Shown: positions 25,671 through 34,508, counted from the first letter of the stretch. The stretch is 64,000 bases of DNA from Aeromicrobium erythreum (GCF_001509405.1 NZ_CP011502.1:1612001-1676000), one strand, 5' to 3'. The notes: generated by a model from the sequence alone, not told the origin. Numbers and translations: made by a program.

Positions 25671-27350
25671 TTGAGCCACATGCACACGGAGCTGGGGACG
25701 CCCCCGGCACTCGGCACGAACACCCTGCGCGTCATCCCCCTGGGGGGCCTCGGAGAGATCGGTCGCAACATGACCGTCTTCGAGTTCGGCGGCAAGCTCT
25801 TGATCGTCGACTGCGGGGTGCTGTTCCCCGAGGAGCACCACCCGGGCGTCGACCTGATCCTCCCCGACTTCGGTCCCATCCGTGACCGGCTCGACGACGT
25901 CGTGGCCGTCGTGCTGACGCACGGGCACGAGGACCACATCGGCGGCGTGCCGTACCTGCTGCGCGAGCGTGGCAACATCCCGGTGGTCGGCTCGAAGCTG
26001 ACCCTCGCCCTCGTCGAGCCGAAGCTGCGCGAGCACCGCCTGCGCGACGTCCCGCAGCACGTCGTGGCAGAGAACGACGTCCTGCACCTCGGCCCGTTCG
26101 AGCTGGAGTTCGTCGCGGTCAACCACTCCATCCCCGACGCGCTCGCCGTCGCGGTCAAGACGCCCGCCGGCGTCGCGCTGCACACGGGCGACTTCAAGAT
26201 GGACCAGCTGCCGCTCGACGGCCGCATCACCGACCTGCGGGCCTTCGCCCGCCTCGGCGAGGCGGGGGTCGACCTCTTCCTCACCGACTCCACGAACGCC
26301 GACGTGCCCGGGTTCACGGTCGCGGAGCGCAACATCACCCCGGCGATCGACGCCGTGTTCGCGTCGAGCAGCCAGCGGATCATCGTCGCCTCGTTCGCCT
26401 CGCACGTGCACCGCGTGCAGCAGGTGCTCGACGCCGCGGCGAAGCACGGCCGCAAGGTCGCGTACGTGGGTCGCTCGATGGTGCGCAACATGCAGATCGC
26501 GCGCGACCTCGGCTACCTGCACGTGCCCGATGGCGTCGTCGTCGACAAGATCGACGCCGCACCGCCGGAGAAGATGGTGCTCATGTCCACCGGCTCGCAG
26601 GGCGAGCCGATGGCGGCGCTGTCGCGGATCGCGAACCGCAGCCACCAGCAGGTGAGCCTGGAGCCGGGCGACACCGTGCTGCTGGCGTCGTCGCTGATCC
26701 CCGGCAACGAGAACGCGGTCTACCGCGTGATCGACGGCCTGACGAAGCTGGGGGCCCGCGTGGTGCACAAGGGCAACGCCCTCGTGCACGTGTCCGGTCA
26801 CGCGTCGGCCGGCGAGCTCCTCTACTGCTACAACATCGTCAAGCCGTCGAACGTGCTGCCGGTGCACGGCGAGATCCGTCACCTGCACGCCAACGGCGCC
26901 CTGGCCACCCAGACCGGCGTGCCGAACGTCCTCCTCGCCGAGGACGGCTACGTGATCGACCTCGTCGACGGGCACGCCTCGATCGTCGGCGCCGTCGAGT
27001 GCGGCTACGTGTACGTCGACGGCTCCTCGGTCGGCGAGATCACCGACAGCGAGCTGAAGGACCGCCGGATCCTGCGCGACGAGGGCTTCATCTCCGTCGT
27101 CGTCGTGGTCGACTCGACCAACGGCAAGATCGTCAGCGGCCCGGAGATCCAGGCACGTGGACTCGCCGAGGATCCGTCGGTCTTCGACGAGGTCACGCCG
27201 CGCATCGTCGACGCCATCGAGCAGTCGCTGCGTGACGGCACTCACGACACCAAGCAGCTTCAGCAGGTCGTCCGGCGCGTGCTCGGCTCCTTCGCGGGCC
27301 GCAAGCTGCGGCGTCGTCCGATGATCATCCCCATCGTCCTGGAGGCGTGA
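25671..27350 (+). CDS. rnj: Ribonuclease J
   Basis: A metallo-beta-lactamase/beta-CASP RNase with endo- and 5'-3' exonuclease activity. The 559-residue protein has the zinc motif HGHEDHIGGVPYLL near residues 84-97, LHTGDFKMDQ, TDSTNAD, the beta-CASP region with RIIVASFASHVHRVQQ and GRSMVRNM, STGSQGEPMAAL, VHVSGHASAGEL and LPVHGEIRHL. A TTG at 25671 gives full length; an ATG at 25680 (MHTELG) would shorten it by three residues, and neither has a strong SD. Proposed substrates include mRNA and rRNA precursors. Confidence 0.96.
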   Translation: MSHMHTELGTPPALGTNTLRVIPLGGLGEIGRNMTVFEFGGKLLIVDCGVLFPEEHHPGVDLILPDFGPIRDRLDDVVAVVLTHGHEDHIGGVPYLLRERGNIPVVGSKLTLALVEPKLREHRLRDVPQHVVAENDVLHLGPFELEFVAVNHSIPDALAVAVKTPAGVALHTGDFKMDQLPLDGRITDLRAFARLGEAGVDLFLTDSTNADVPGFTVAERNITPAIDAVFASSSQRIIVASFASHVHRVQQVLDAAAKHGRKVAYVGRSMVRNMQIARDLGYLHVPDGVVVDKIDAAPPEKMVLMSTGSQGEPMAALSRIANRSHQQVSLEPGDTVLLASSLIPGNENAVYRVIDGLTKLGARVVHKGNALVHVSGHASAGELLYCYNIVKPSNVLPVHGEIRHLHANGALATQTGVPNVLLAEDGYVIDLVDGHASIVGAVECGYVYVDGSSVGEITDSELKDRRILRDEGFISVVVVVDSTNGKIVSGPEIQARGLAEDPSVFDEVTPRIVDAIEQSLRDGTHDTKQLQQVVRRVLGSFAGRKLRRRPMIIPIVLEA

Positions 27351-27367
27351 CGAAGGTCCCGCGGACT

Positions 27368-27405
27368 GTTACGCGCCCGAAACGCGCGGGCGCAGGGCGC
27401 GAAAC
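27368..27405 (+). promoter_or_regulatory. GlnR-type binding box
   Basis: The sequence reads GTTAC-N6-GAAAC-N6-GCGCA-N6-GAAAC. Actinobacterial GlnR, the global nitrogen regulator, binds gTnAC-N6-GaAAC repeated at this exact spacing; three of the four blocks match and the third is degenerate. A possible -10 (TAACGT, 27416-27421) lies 10 bp downstream. The next gene encodes a sirohydrochlorin-chelatase-like protein, which fits nitrite/sulfite assimilation control. Confidence 0.7.
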
Positions 27406-27462
27406 ACAGGCTGCCTAACGTCGTGGTCAAGAGTTCGGCGCGGGGCCGAACCGTGGTGGGAC

Positions 27463-27515
27463 ACCGGTTGCGGCCGGCGGCGACGTTACGCACGTCGCTG
27501 CCGGCCGTGCACCGG
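27463..27515 (+). promoter_or_regulatory. Long hairpin in the leader of the chelatase-like gene
   Basis: GGCCGGC-G-GCGACGT pairs with ACGTCGC-T-GCCGGCC across a 5-nt loop (about 15 pairs with one G-T), and both ends are flanked by self-complementary ACCGGT. It ends about 25 bp before the GTG start. It may be an attenuator or stability element; no known riboswitch is seen. Confidence 0.5.
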
Positions 27516-27540
27516 TTCCGGCAGCGAGGGGGAGTCGCCC

Positions 27541-28239
27541 GTGGTGATCCGACGTTCCGACGAGGCGCTCCTGGCCTGTTCCTCCGGCCACGCGGGAGTC
27601 GCCGAGCGCGCGGCCCTGCAGGCGCTCATCAGCGCCGTGCGTCGCGACGCCCCGTCGGTGGACGTGCGCGACACGCCCGTGGAGATCATGAGCCACGACG
27701 AGACCTACCCGCCCGTGCGCGTCGCGGTGCCGCTGACCCTCGTGCCGCACAGCGAGGTGGCCACGGCGCTCGAGGTGGCCCGTGGCCACGACCCCGACCT
27801 GGTGGTCGCCCCGGCCCTCGGCCCGGACTGGACCCTGGCCGAGCTGGCCGTGCAGCGACTCATCGAGGCGGGCGCCCGCAAGGACGACACGATCGTGCTG
27901 GGCGTCTCCGGCTCGGAGAACGACGGGGCGATCAGCGGCTACTCGCGCATGGCGCGGCTCGTGAGCGCGGTCTGGGGCGGTCCGGTGCACGTCGGCTCGA
28001 TCGGCGGCAAGGACACACCGCTCTCGGACGCCGTCGACATCGCCCGCGCCTACGGCCGCCGGGTCGTGGTGGCCTCCTACGTGCTCACGCCCGGGCGCGA
28101 CGCCGACCAGCTGCGCCAGAGCGGCGCCGACCTGGTGACGGCTCCCGTGCTCGACGGCGGCATCCCGGACCGTCGGGTCGTCGACCTCGTCCTCACGCGG
28201 TTCCACCAGGCCCTCGGCCTGGGCGTCCCGGCGCTCTGA
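27541..28239 (+). CDS. Sirohydrochlorin chelatase-like protein (CbiX/SirB family)
   Basis: A 232-residue protein with the two-fold repeated chelatase fold: LLACSSGHAGVAERAALQALISAVR near the N-terminus, VAVPLTLVPHSEVATALEVARGHDPD (His near 68), PALGPDWTLAELAVQRLIEAG, then a second half ending VDLVLTRFHQAL. Relatives insert Fe2+ or Co2+ into sirohydrochlorin. The usual N-terminal HGS is replaced by SSGH, so the catalytic His is displaced and activity is uncertain. A GlnR-type box upstream supports a role in siroheme supply for nitrite reductase. GTG at 27541 or 27544; GAGGGGGA precedes it. Confidence 0.65.
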   Translation: MVIRRSDEALLACSSGHAGVAERAALQALISAVRRDAPSVDVRDTPVEIMSHDETYPPVRVAVPLTLVPHSEVATALEVARGHDPDLVVAPALGPDWTLAELAVQRLIEAGARKDDTIVLGVSGSENDGAISGYSRMARLVSAVWGGPVHVGSIGGKDTPLSDAVDIARAYGRRVVVASYVLTPGRDADQLRQSGADLVTAPVLDGGIPDRRVVDLVLTRFHQALGLGVPAL

Positions 28240-28312
28240 GTCCCGCACCGCGCAACAGGGGCATCCACCCGCGCCCACGGCGTGGGAACCGCCCGAGTCT
28301 CGACCTGTGGTT

Positions 28313-28318
28313 TAGGCT
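28313..28318 (+). promoter_or_regulatory. -10 hexamer TAGGCT, leaderless-type
   Basis: TAGGCT ends 6 nt before the ftsK ATG; no SD is visible. Confidence 0.4.
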
Positions 28319-28324
28319 CACGCC

Positions 28325-30820
28325 ATGGCGACCCGCACGTCCTCCCCGCCGCGCAAGCGGCCGTCCGGCAGCCAGGCCCGCAAGAAGCCTGCCTCCAGCA
28401 CCGCGAAGCGCAAGCCCGCGGCACGCAAGCCTGCCCCGCGCACGGGCCCCGGTCCGGTCGCGGTCGTCGTCGGGGGCGTCGCGCGCGCCCTGACGGCGAT
28501 CTGGCTCGGCATCGCCGGCGCGGTCGGTGCGGTGGCCCGCAGCATCGGGCACTCCGCAGCCGAGCTCGAGCCCGAGCAGCGCCGCGACGGCGTCGGGTTC
28601 GGCATCGTCGCCCTGGCGATCGTCGTGGCCGCGTCGGTCTGGTGGCAGGTGCCCGGCGCCGTCGCCGACGGCGTCCGTGCCGCGACCACCGGCTCGGTCG
28701 GCCTGCTCGCCTGGGCCGTGCCCATCGTGCTCGCCGTCATCGCCTGGCGCACGCTGCGCCACCCCGACCGCAACGGTCCCGTCGGACGCCAGGTCATCGG
28801 CTGGTCCGCCATGAGCGGCGGCGTGCTCGGCCTGGTGCACCTGGCGCACGGCGTGCCCCGTCCCGACGACATGCCTGCCGTCCGTGACGCCGGGGGAGCG
28901 GTCGGCTTCCTCTTCTCCGCCATCCCCGTCGACCTCCTGCGCTCGCCGTTCGCGGTCGCGCCGATCCTCGTGCTCCTGGTCGTCTTCGGGCTGCTCGTCG
29001 TGACGGCCACCCCGCTGCACGCGGTGCCGACCCGGCTCCGCGAGACCCGCGACAAGGCCCTCGGCCGCTCGGCCGAGCCCGAGGAGCAGCTCGACACCCC
29101 TCGCAAGCGCCACCCGCGCACGGTGCCGGACGAGCCCTACGAGAACCCGCTCGTCGACGGACCCGACGAGGACCGCCAGGTCTCGGCGCGTCAGCGACGC
29201 AAGGCCGAGAAGGCCGCGGAGGCCGAAGCAGCCGCAGCCGCAGCCGCGTCGGCGCCCGAGCCGCCGGCCGCCGAGGTCGACGACCCGGCCGACGTCGTGC
29301 TCCCGCCGCTGGAGCCGCTGCCGGCCCGCGCCGAGCAGCTCTCGCTGTCCGGCGACGTCGTGTACGCGCTCCCCGACTCCACCGTCCTGCGCGAGGGCAG
29401 TCCGCACAAGGCCCGGTCGGCCGCCTCCGACGAGGTCGTCGACAGGCTCACCGAGGTGCTCGAGCAGTTCCAGATCGACGCGCAGGTCACGGGCTACACG
29501 CGCGGCCCGACGGTCACGCGCTACGAGGTCGAGCTCGGCCCGGCCGTCAAGGTCGAGAAGGTCACCGCGCTCAGCAAGAACATCTCCTACGCCGTCGCGT
29601 CCAACGAGGTGCGCATCCTCAGCCCGATCCCCGGCAAGTCGGCGATCGGCGTCGAGATCCCGAACGTCGACAAGGAGATGGTCTCCCTCGGCGACGTGCT
29701 GCGCTCCGGCAAGGCGCGCGGCGACCACCACCCGATGGTCATCGGCCTGGGCAAGGACGTCGAGGGCGGCTTCGTCGTCGCGAACCTGGCGAAGATGCCG
29801 CACCTGCTCGTCGCCGGCGCCACCGGCTCGGGCAAGTCGAGCTTCGTGAACTCCATGATCGCGTCGCTGCTCATGCGCTCCACGCCCGACGAGGTGCGCA
29901 TGATCATGGTCGACCCCAAGCGCGTCGAGCTGACCGCCTACGAGGGCATCCCGCACCTCATCACGCCGATCATCACCAACCCGAAGAAGGCGGCCGAGGC
30001 GCTGCAGTGGGTCGTGCGCGAGATGGACATGCGCTACGACGACCTCGCCAACTTCGGCTTCCGGCACGTCGACGACTTCAACAAGGCGGTCCGGGCGGGC
30101 TCGTTGCAGGCGCCGCCCGGCAGCGAGCGCGTCCTCACGCCCTACCCGTACCTGCTGGTCGTGGTCGACGAGCTCGCCGACCTCATGATGGTCGCCCCCC
30201 GCGACGTCGAGGACTCGGTCGTGCGCATCACGCAGCTGGCACGTGCCGCGGGCATCCACCTGGTGCTCGCCACGCAGCGACCCAGCGTCGACGTCGTCAC
30301 CGGACTCATCAAGGCCAACGTGCCGAGCCGCCTGGCGTTCGCCACGAGCTCGCTCGCCGACAGCCGCGTCATCCTCGACCAGCCCGGCGCGGAGAAGCTG
30401 GTCGGCCAAGGTGACGGGCTCTTCCTGCCGATGGGCGCGAACAAGGCCATGCGCATGCAGGGTGCCTGGATCACCGAGGCGGAGATCGCGGAGGTGGTCA
30501 AGCACTGCAAGGAGCAGCTGCAGCCCAGCTACCGCGAGGACGTCACCGCCCCGGCCCAGGCCGCGCGCGACCTCGACGACGACATCGGCGACGACCTCGA
30601 CCTCGTGCTCCAGGCCGTCGAGCTCGTCGTCACGACGCAGTTCGGCTCGACGTCGATGCTGCAGCGCAAGCTGCGCGTCGGCTTCGCCAAGGCCGGACGC
30701 CTCATGGACATCATGGAGAGCCGTGGCGTCGTCGGGCCCAGCGAGGGCTCGAAGGCGCGCGACGTGCTCGTCAAGCCCGACGACCTCGACGACGTCCTGG
30801 CGTCGATCAGCGCAGGATGA
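28325..30820 (+). CDS. ftsK: DNA translocase FtsK/SpoIIIE
   Basis: Septal ATP-driven DNA pump for chromosome segregation. The 831-residue protein has a basic N-terminus (1-43), four or five membrane helices up to about residue 235, a charged linker to about 340 and the motor domain. The motor carries Walker A GATGSGKSSFVNSMI near 498-512, VDPKRVEL, Walker B LLVVVDELADLMM near 608-620 and ATQRPSVDVVTGLIKANVPSR. A winged-helix gamma domain (about 765-831, QFGSTSMLQRKLRVGFAKAGRLMD) reads KOPS sites. Linker and N-terminus are short compared with E. coli FtsK. A small membrane protein gene follows 4 bp later. Confidence 0.97.
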   Translation: MATRTSSPPRKRPSGSQARKKPASSTAKRKPAARKPAPRTGPGPVAVVVGGVARALTAIWLGIAGAVGAVARSIGHSAAELEPEQRRDGVGFGIVALAIVVAASVWWQVPGAVADGVRAATTGSVGLLAWAVPIVLAVIAWRTLRHPDRNGPVGRQVIGWSAMSGGVLGLVHLAHGVPRPDDMPAVRDAGGAVGFLFSAIPVDLLRSPFAVAPILVLLVVFGLLVVTATPLHAVPTRLRETRDKALGRSAEPEEQLDTPRKRHPRTVPDEPYENPLVDGPDEDRQVSARQRRKAEKAAEAEAAAAAAASAPEPPAAEVDDPADVVLPPLEPLPARAEQLSLSGDVVYALPDSTVLREGSPHKARSAASDEVVDRLTEVLEQFQIDAQVTGYTRGPTVTRYEVELGPAVKVEKVTALSKNISYAVASNEVRILSPIPGKSAIGVEIPNVDKEMVSLGDVLRSGKARGDHHPMVIGLGKDVEGGFVVANLAKMPHLLVAGATGSGKSSFVNSMIASLLMRSTPDEVRMIMVDPKRVELTAYEGIPHLITPIITNPKKAAEALQWVVREMDMRYDDLANFGFRHVDDFNKAVRAGSLQAPPGSERVLTPYPYLLVVVDELADLMMVAPRDVEDSVVRITQLARAAGIHLVLATQRPSVDVVTGLIKANVPSRLAFATSSLADSRVILDQPGAEKLVGQGDGLFLPMGANKAMRMQGAWITEAEIAEVVKHCKEQLQPSYREDVTAPAQAARDLDDDIGDDLDLVLQAVELVVTTQFGSTSMLQRKLRVGFAKAGRLMDIMESRGVVGPSEGSKARDVLVKPDDLDDVLASISAG

Positions 30821-30824
30821 GGTG

Positions 30825-31304
30825 ATGGCCGTGAGCACCGAGCGTCTCGAGTCGCTCCAGGACGACGGCGTCGAGGACCAGCCGTTCGAGATCCGCCGGC
30901 GCGCGCTGCTCTACCTCGTGGTCGGGCTCGCCGCGCTGGCCGTCGGTGCCGGGTTCGGCTTCCTCGCCTGGGAGCGCGACGACACCGCCCTCTGGGTCCC
31001 GGGGGGCGTGCTGCTGTTCCTCGCGCTGACGGTGCTGCAGGGCGTGCGTGACGCCCGCACGCCGCTGTTCGTGGCCGACTCGCACGGCGTGCGCATGCGC
31101 GACGGCGACGGCTGGGTAGGTCTGCTCTGGAGCGAGATGGCCGACATCCGGGTCGAGTCGCGCGACGGCCTGCTCGACCCCCGGGTGAAGGTGATCAGCC
31201 CCGACGGGCGCCGCATCCACACCGCGCCCCTCGGCCTCGGGACCACCGTGTCGGTCGAGGAGGCTCGCGAGGAGATCGCCCGTCGACGCGGTGGGGCATA
31301 CTGA
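30825..31304 (+). CDS. Hypothetical membrane protein downstream of ftsK
   Basis: A 159-residue protein with two membrane helices (about 28-48 and 54-72: LLYLVVGLAALAVGAGFGFLAW and VPGGVLLFLALTVLQGV). A C-terminal soluble part with a PH-like strand pattern follows (LFVADSHGVRMRDGDGWVGLLWSEMADIRVE). The family is not recognised. ATG at 30825 with GAGG just upstream; a GTG at 30831 is also possible. It sits 4 bp after ftsK and 29 bp before pgsA, so it is probably co-transcribed with them. Confidence 0.75.
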   Translation: MAVSTERLESLQDDGVEDQPFEIRRRALLYLVVGLAALAVGAGFGFLAWERDDTALWVPGGVLLFLALTVLQGVRDARTPLFVADSHGVRMRDGDGWVGLLWSEMADIRVESRDGLLDPRVKVISPDGRRIHTAPLGLGTTVSVEEAREEIARRRGGAY

Positions 31305-31333
31305 ACCGTCCGTCCCGCGAGCGAGAGGCACCC

Positions 31334-31957
31334 ATGGAGCCGGCCCACGCCAGCCACCAGCAGGACCCCCAGCACGTCCCGAGCAACCTGAACATCGCCA
31401 ACGCCCTCACGGTGGTGCGCATCCTCGGCGTGCCGCTGTTCGGCTGGCTGCTGCTCACCCAGGACGGCGAGGACGTCTCGACGCGCGTGTGGGCCTGGGT
31501 CGCGTTCGCCCTGCTGATGATCACCGACCGGATCGACGGCGACCTCGCCCGCAAGCACAACTTGGTCACCAACTTCGGCAAGCTGGCCGACCCGATCGCC
31601 GACAAGGCGCTCACCGGCATGGCGTTCGTCGGCCTGTCGATCATCGGCGTGCTGTGGTGGTGGGTCACCATCGTCCTGCTCGTGCGCGAGTGGGGCATCA
31701 CCCTCATGCGGTTCGTCGTGAAGAAGTACGGCGTCATGCCCGCGAGCCAGGGCGGCAAGATCAAGACGACGCTGCAGGCCCTCGCGATCGGCGGCTACGT
31801 CCTGCCGTTCGAGCTGTGGGACAACACCGCGAGCGACGTGCTGCGCTGGGTCACCCACGTGCTCATGGCCGCCGCCCTCGTCATCACGGTGGTCACGGCC
31901 GTCCAGTACGTCCGTGACGCGATCGCCCTGCGACGGGACGCGAAGAGCGCGGCGTGA
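31334..31957 (+). CDS. pgsA: CDP-diacylglycerol-glycerol-3-phosphate 3-phosphatidyltransferase
   Basis: Makes phosphatidylglycerophosphate, precursor of phosphatidylglycerol and cardiolipin. The 207-residue membrane protein has the CDP-alcohol phosphotransferase signature DGDLARKHNLVTNFGKLADPIADK (Asp/Gly/Arg/Asp pattern near 67-90, preceded by TDRI) and about five helices. GAGAGG precedes the ATG. cinA begins in its stop codon. The PLD/Cls-like gene at 6.85 kb could use its product. Confidence 0.93.
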   Translation: MEPAHASHQQDPQHVPSNLNIANALTVVRILGVPLFGWLLLTQDGEDVSTRVWAWVAFALLMITDRIDGDLARKHNLVTNFGKLADPIADKALTGMAFVGLSIIGVLWWWVTIVLLVREWGITLMRFVVKKYGVMPASQGGKIKTTLQALAIGGYVLPFELWDNTASDVLRWVTHVLMAAALVITVVTAVQYVRDAIALRRDAKSAA

Positions 31958-32433
31958 CACCCCTGCCGGCCGCGGTCGAGGCCGTCCGGCTCCTGCGGGA
32001 GCGGGGCGAGACGATCGCGTGCGCGGAGTCCCTCACGGGCGGCCTGCTGTGCGCGGCGCTCGTCGACGTGCCCGGCGCGTCCGACGTCGTCGTGGGCGGC
32101 GTCGTGTCGTACGCGACGCGGGTCAAGGAGTCGGTGCTCGGCGTCGACGGCGAGCACCTGGCGCAGCGAGGGGCCGTCGACCCCGGCACGGCAGCACAGA
32201 TGGCCGACGGCGTGCGACGTCTGCTCGACGCCGACTGGGGCATCGCGACGACGGGCGTGGCCGGCCCGGGGCCGAACGAGGCCAAGCCGGCCGGCACCGT
32301 CTTCGTCGGCCTCGACGGACCCGACCACCGCCTGCGGTCGGAGCCGCTGCACCTCGACGGCGACCGCGACGCCGTCCGTCGGGGGACGGTCGGTGCTGCG
32401 CTGTCGTCCCTGGTCGCTACGCTCTGTGAGTAG
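31954..32433 (+). CDS. cinA: CinA-family protein (nicotinamide-nucleotide amidase domain)
   Basis: A 159-residue protein consisting only of the CinA C-terminal domain: ACAESLTGGLLCAALVDVPGAS (residues 22-43), VVGGVVSYATRVKESVLGV, and the ATTGVAGPGPNEAKPAGTVFVGL motif. This domain deamidates NMN in pyridine-nucleotide recycling. The N-terminal MoaB-like domain of full-length CinA is missing, as usual for this PncC-type form. The GTG overlaps pgsA by 4 nt; clgR follows after 78 bp. Confidence 0.93.
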   Translation: MTPLPAAVEAVRLLRERGETIACAESLTGGLLCAALVDVPGASDVVVGGVVSYATRVKESVLGVDGEHLAQRGAVDPGTAAQMADGVRRLLDADWGIATTGVAGPGPNEAKPAGTVFVGLDGPDHRLRSEPLHLDGDRDAVRRGTVGAALSSLVATLCE

Positions 32434-32511
32434 GACCTGTCACGAGACCGGGGAATCACCTCCGGTCGAGCGACGTTGATCCCGACGTGACCCACGCGGA
32501 GGAGGTGGACC

Positions 32512-32808
32512 ATGACCGCCATGAGGCAGCTGGTCGGTGAGGTGCTGCGCGCCCGCCGGGTCGCGCAGGGACTCACGCTCCGCGACGTGTCCGCCAAGGC
32601 GCGGGTGTCGCTCGGCTACATCTCCGAGGTCGAGCGCGGGCAGAAGGAGCCGAGCTCGGAGCTGCTCGCGGCTCTCGCCGCCGCGCTCGACGTCCCGCTC
32701 AGCAAGGTCCTGCTCGACGTCAGCACGCTGCTGGCCATCGAGGAGGCCACCGACCTCGCGAGCGTCTCGACCATCACCCCGGGCGAGGTCTCGGCCTCCG
32801 CGGCCTGA
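32512..32808 (+). CDS. clgR: ClgR-type XRE transcriptional regulator
   Basis: A 98-residue helix-turn-helix protein: [53 protein letters not shown] covers the DNA-binding domain (about 7-58), identical in layout to ClgR of Streptomyces, Corynebacterium and Mycobacterium, which activates clp protease and DNA-repair genes. GGAGGAGGT precedes the ATG. The position between cinA and DUF3046/recA is conserved. Confidence 0.92.
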   Translation: MTAMRQLVGEVLRARRVAQGLTLRDVSAKARVSLGYISEVERGQKEPSSELLAALAAALDVPLSKVLLDVSTLLAIEEATDLASVSTITPGEVSASAA

Positions 32809-32900
32809 CGCACGCGGTCCGAGCCTGACGTCCGTCCGTCGGGGCGCGCCTGCCATGCTGACGCCATGGTGGCGACGACGGGACCCGTAGTGGTGTCGCG

Positions 32901-33422
32901 ATGAACCCGTCGGACTGGGGCCTGCGTCCGCTCGTGCTCGACGACGTCGACGCCGTGCACGCCGTCTACTCCGATCCTGAGACCTGGCGACACTTCCCCG
33001 AGGGCGTGTTCGTCGAGCGCGAGCGCAGCGTCGCGCTGGCCGAGCGTGCCGAGCGCGACTGGCGCGAGAGCGGCCTGGGGGAGTGGGCCGTCACCGTGCG
33101 CGGCGACGTCGTCGGGACCGGTGGGGTGTCGCCCCGCGGCGGCTGGTGGAACCTGGGCTTCCGGCTCGCGCCGAGCGTCTGGGGCCACGGCCTCGGCACG
33201 TGGGTCGCGAGCGTCGCCCTCGGGGCCGCGCATCGCACGCAGCCCGACTGGCCCGTCGTCGCGCGATCGATGGAGACGAACCCGGCCTCGGGCCGCGTGA
33301 GCGAGCAGGCCGGTCTCGAGCGGGTCCACGTCGAGCCGTGGGCCGACGGCCCGGCCGGGATCATCCACGCCGACCGTCCGCTCGACCGCCGGCTGCTCGC
33401 CGAGATCGTCGCGCTGGGTTGA
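32901..33422 (+). CDS. GNAT family N-acetyltransferase (RimJ/RimL-like)
   Basis: A 173-residue acetyltransferase: LRPLVLDDVDAVHAVYSDPETWRHFPEG at the N-terminus, VVGTGGVSPRGGWWNLGFRLAPSVWGHGLGTWVASVAL containing the acetyl-CoA-binding loop (WGHGLG near 92-97), then RSMETNPASGRVSEQAGLERV. The layout resembles RimJ/RimL-type ribosomal protein acetyltransferases. Substrate unknown. It interrupts the usual clgR-DUF3046 neighbourhood. Confidence 0.88.
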   Translation: MNPSDWGLRPLVLDDVDAVHAVYSDPETWRHFPEGVFVERERSVALAERAERDWRESGLGEWAVTVRGDVVGTGGVSPRGGWWNLGFRLAPSVWGHGLGTWVASVALGAAHRTQPDWPVVARSMETNPASGRVSEQAGLERVHVEPWADGPAGIIHADRPLDRRLLAEIVALG

Positions 33423-33467
33423 CGGCCGGCCCGCCGACGCCGGGTGTCGCGTGGCATGCTGGCCGCG

Positions 33468-33662
33468 ATGAGGCACAGCGAGTTCTGGGAGCGGATGACC
33501 CTCCACCTCGGCCCGGGGTACGCGCGGGTCTGGGCCGCGACGCAGGTCATGGCCGAGCTCGACGGCCGGACGGCCAGCGAGGCCCTCGAGGCGGGTGTCG
33601 ACCCCAAGGTCGTGTGGCGCGCCGTCCACGCCAGCCTGGAGCTTCCCGCGCGCGAGCGCTGA
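33468..33662 (+). CDS. DUF3046 family protein
   Basis: A 64-residue protein starting MRHSEFWERMTLHLGPGYARVWA, with VMAELDGRTASEALEAGVDPKVVWRAVHASLELP, which is the full DUF3046 domain. These small actinobacterial proteins are found just upstream of recA. Function unknown. The ATG at 33468 fits the family length; an upstream in-frame start at 33444 would add eight residues. Confidence 0.88.
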   Translation: MRHSEFWERMTLHLGPGYARVWAATQVMAELDGRTASEALEAGVDPKVVWRAVHASLELPARER

Positions 33663-33766
33663 GGCCTGCCCCTCATGGGCGACGCACAGGGAGGGCACGG
33701 CGATCGCTGAAGGTGCCCGACCATCGTGGAGGTCGACGGGCCGAGTGGTCCGACGAAGGAGCCACG

Positions 33767-34210
33767 ATGAGCACCACGGACACCATCCGCCCCCACGACG
33801 TCGACGACACCGTCGAGCACCCGACCGCTCCGCAGACGGTCGTGCTCGCGCGGCCCGACGACGAGCCGGTCGAGCCGAGCTCCGAGCGCCCACGCCGGAC
33901 CGCTGCCGTCGCCGCCGGCGCGGTGGTGCTCGCCCTCGCCCTCTTCGGCGGCGGCTTCGCCACCGGCCACGCCGTCGCCGGCCAGGGCCCCGCGTCGTCG
34001 CCGGGCACGACCTCGCAGGGCGGTCCGACGGGACAGACCGGCCCGGGCGGCGCCGGCGGCCCGATGGGCCAGGACGGTCAGCTCCCCACTCCGCCCGACG
34101 GCCAGCTCGCACCCCCGTCGCAGGACGGCACGGGCACCGACGGCCTCGACCAGGCCCCGTCCGGCAGCACCACCCAGGACGAGGCCTCCTCGTCCGGGTC
34201 CTCCGTGTAG
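33767..34210 (+). CDS. Hypothetical single-pass membrane protein with Gly/Pro/Gln tail
   Basis: A 147-residue protein: an acidic Thr/Pro-rich cytoplasmic part (1-42), one transmembrane helix (about 44-68, TAAVAAGAVVLALALFGGGFATGHAV), and an extracytoplasmic low-complexity tail of Gly, Pro, Gln, Ser and Thr (70-147). AAGGAG precedes the ATG. No family recognised; the tail resembles disordered wall-spanning segments. Confidence 0.65.
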   Translation: MSTTDTIRPHDVDDTVEHPTAPQTVVLARPDDEPVEPSSERPRRTAAVAAGAVVLALALFGGGFATGHAVAGQGPASSPGTTSQGGPTGQTGPGGAGGPMGQDGQLPTPPDGQLAPPSQDGTGTDGLDQAPSGSTTQDEASSSGSSV

Positions 34211-34508
34211 GTCGAGTGACCCTCCGCCACCATCGGTGGACCTGCACCCTCAGGAACCGTCCTGCGGTTGAAGATCCACCGATAGGGGTGTCGTGGCCGA
34301 AGGATGATGCGTTCACGACGGGATCCCGTAGCCAACGCAGAATCCTGCGGCGACCCCGAGCGCGAGCCACAGCCCGAGACCCCGGACCAGCGCCGATGCC
34401 AGCCGCCCGGTCGAGGCCCTTTCGGTGACCAGCCCCAGCGAAGGCCGAGGCAGCGCAGCGGCGACCCCGGAAACGCCACACACGCACGTCCCGGCGTGTC
34501 GCACCCAC

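Noticed and set aside
34313..34504. Minus-strand small membrane protein upstream of recA
   Set aside because: It ends in a hydrophobic segment, but there is no SD, the start is uncertain and it lies beside the recA regulatory region; kept only as a note in the gene-poor region.
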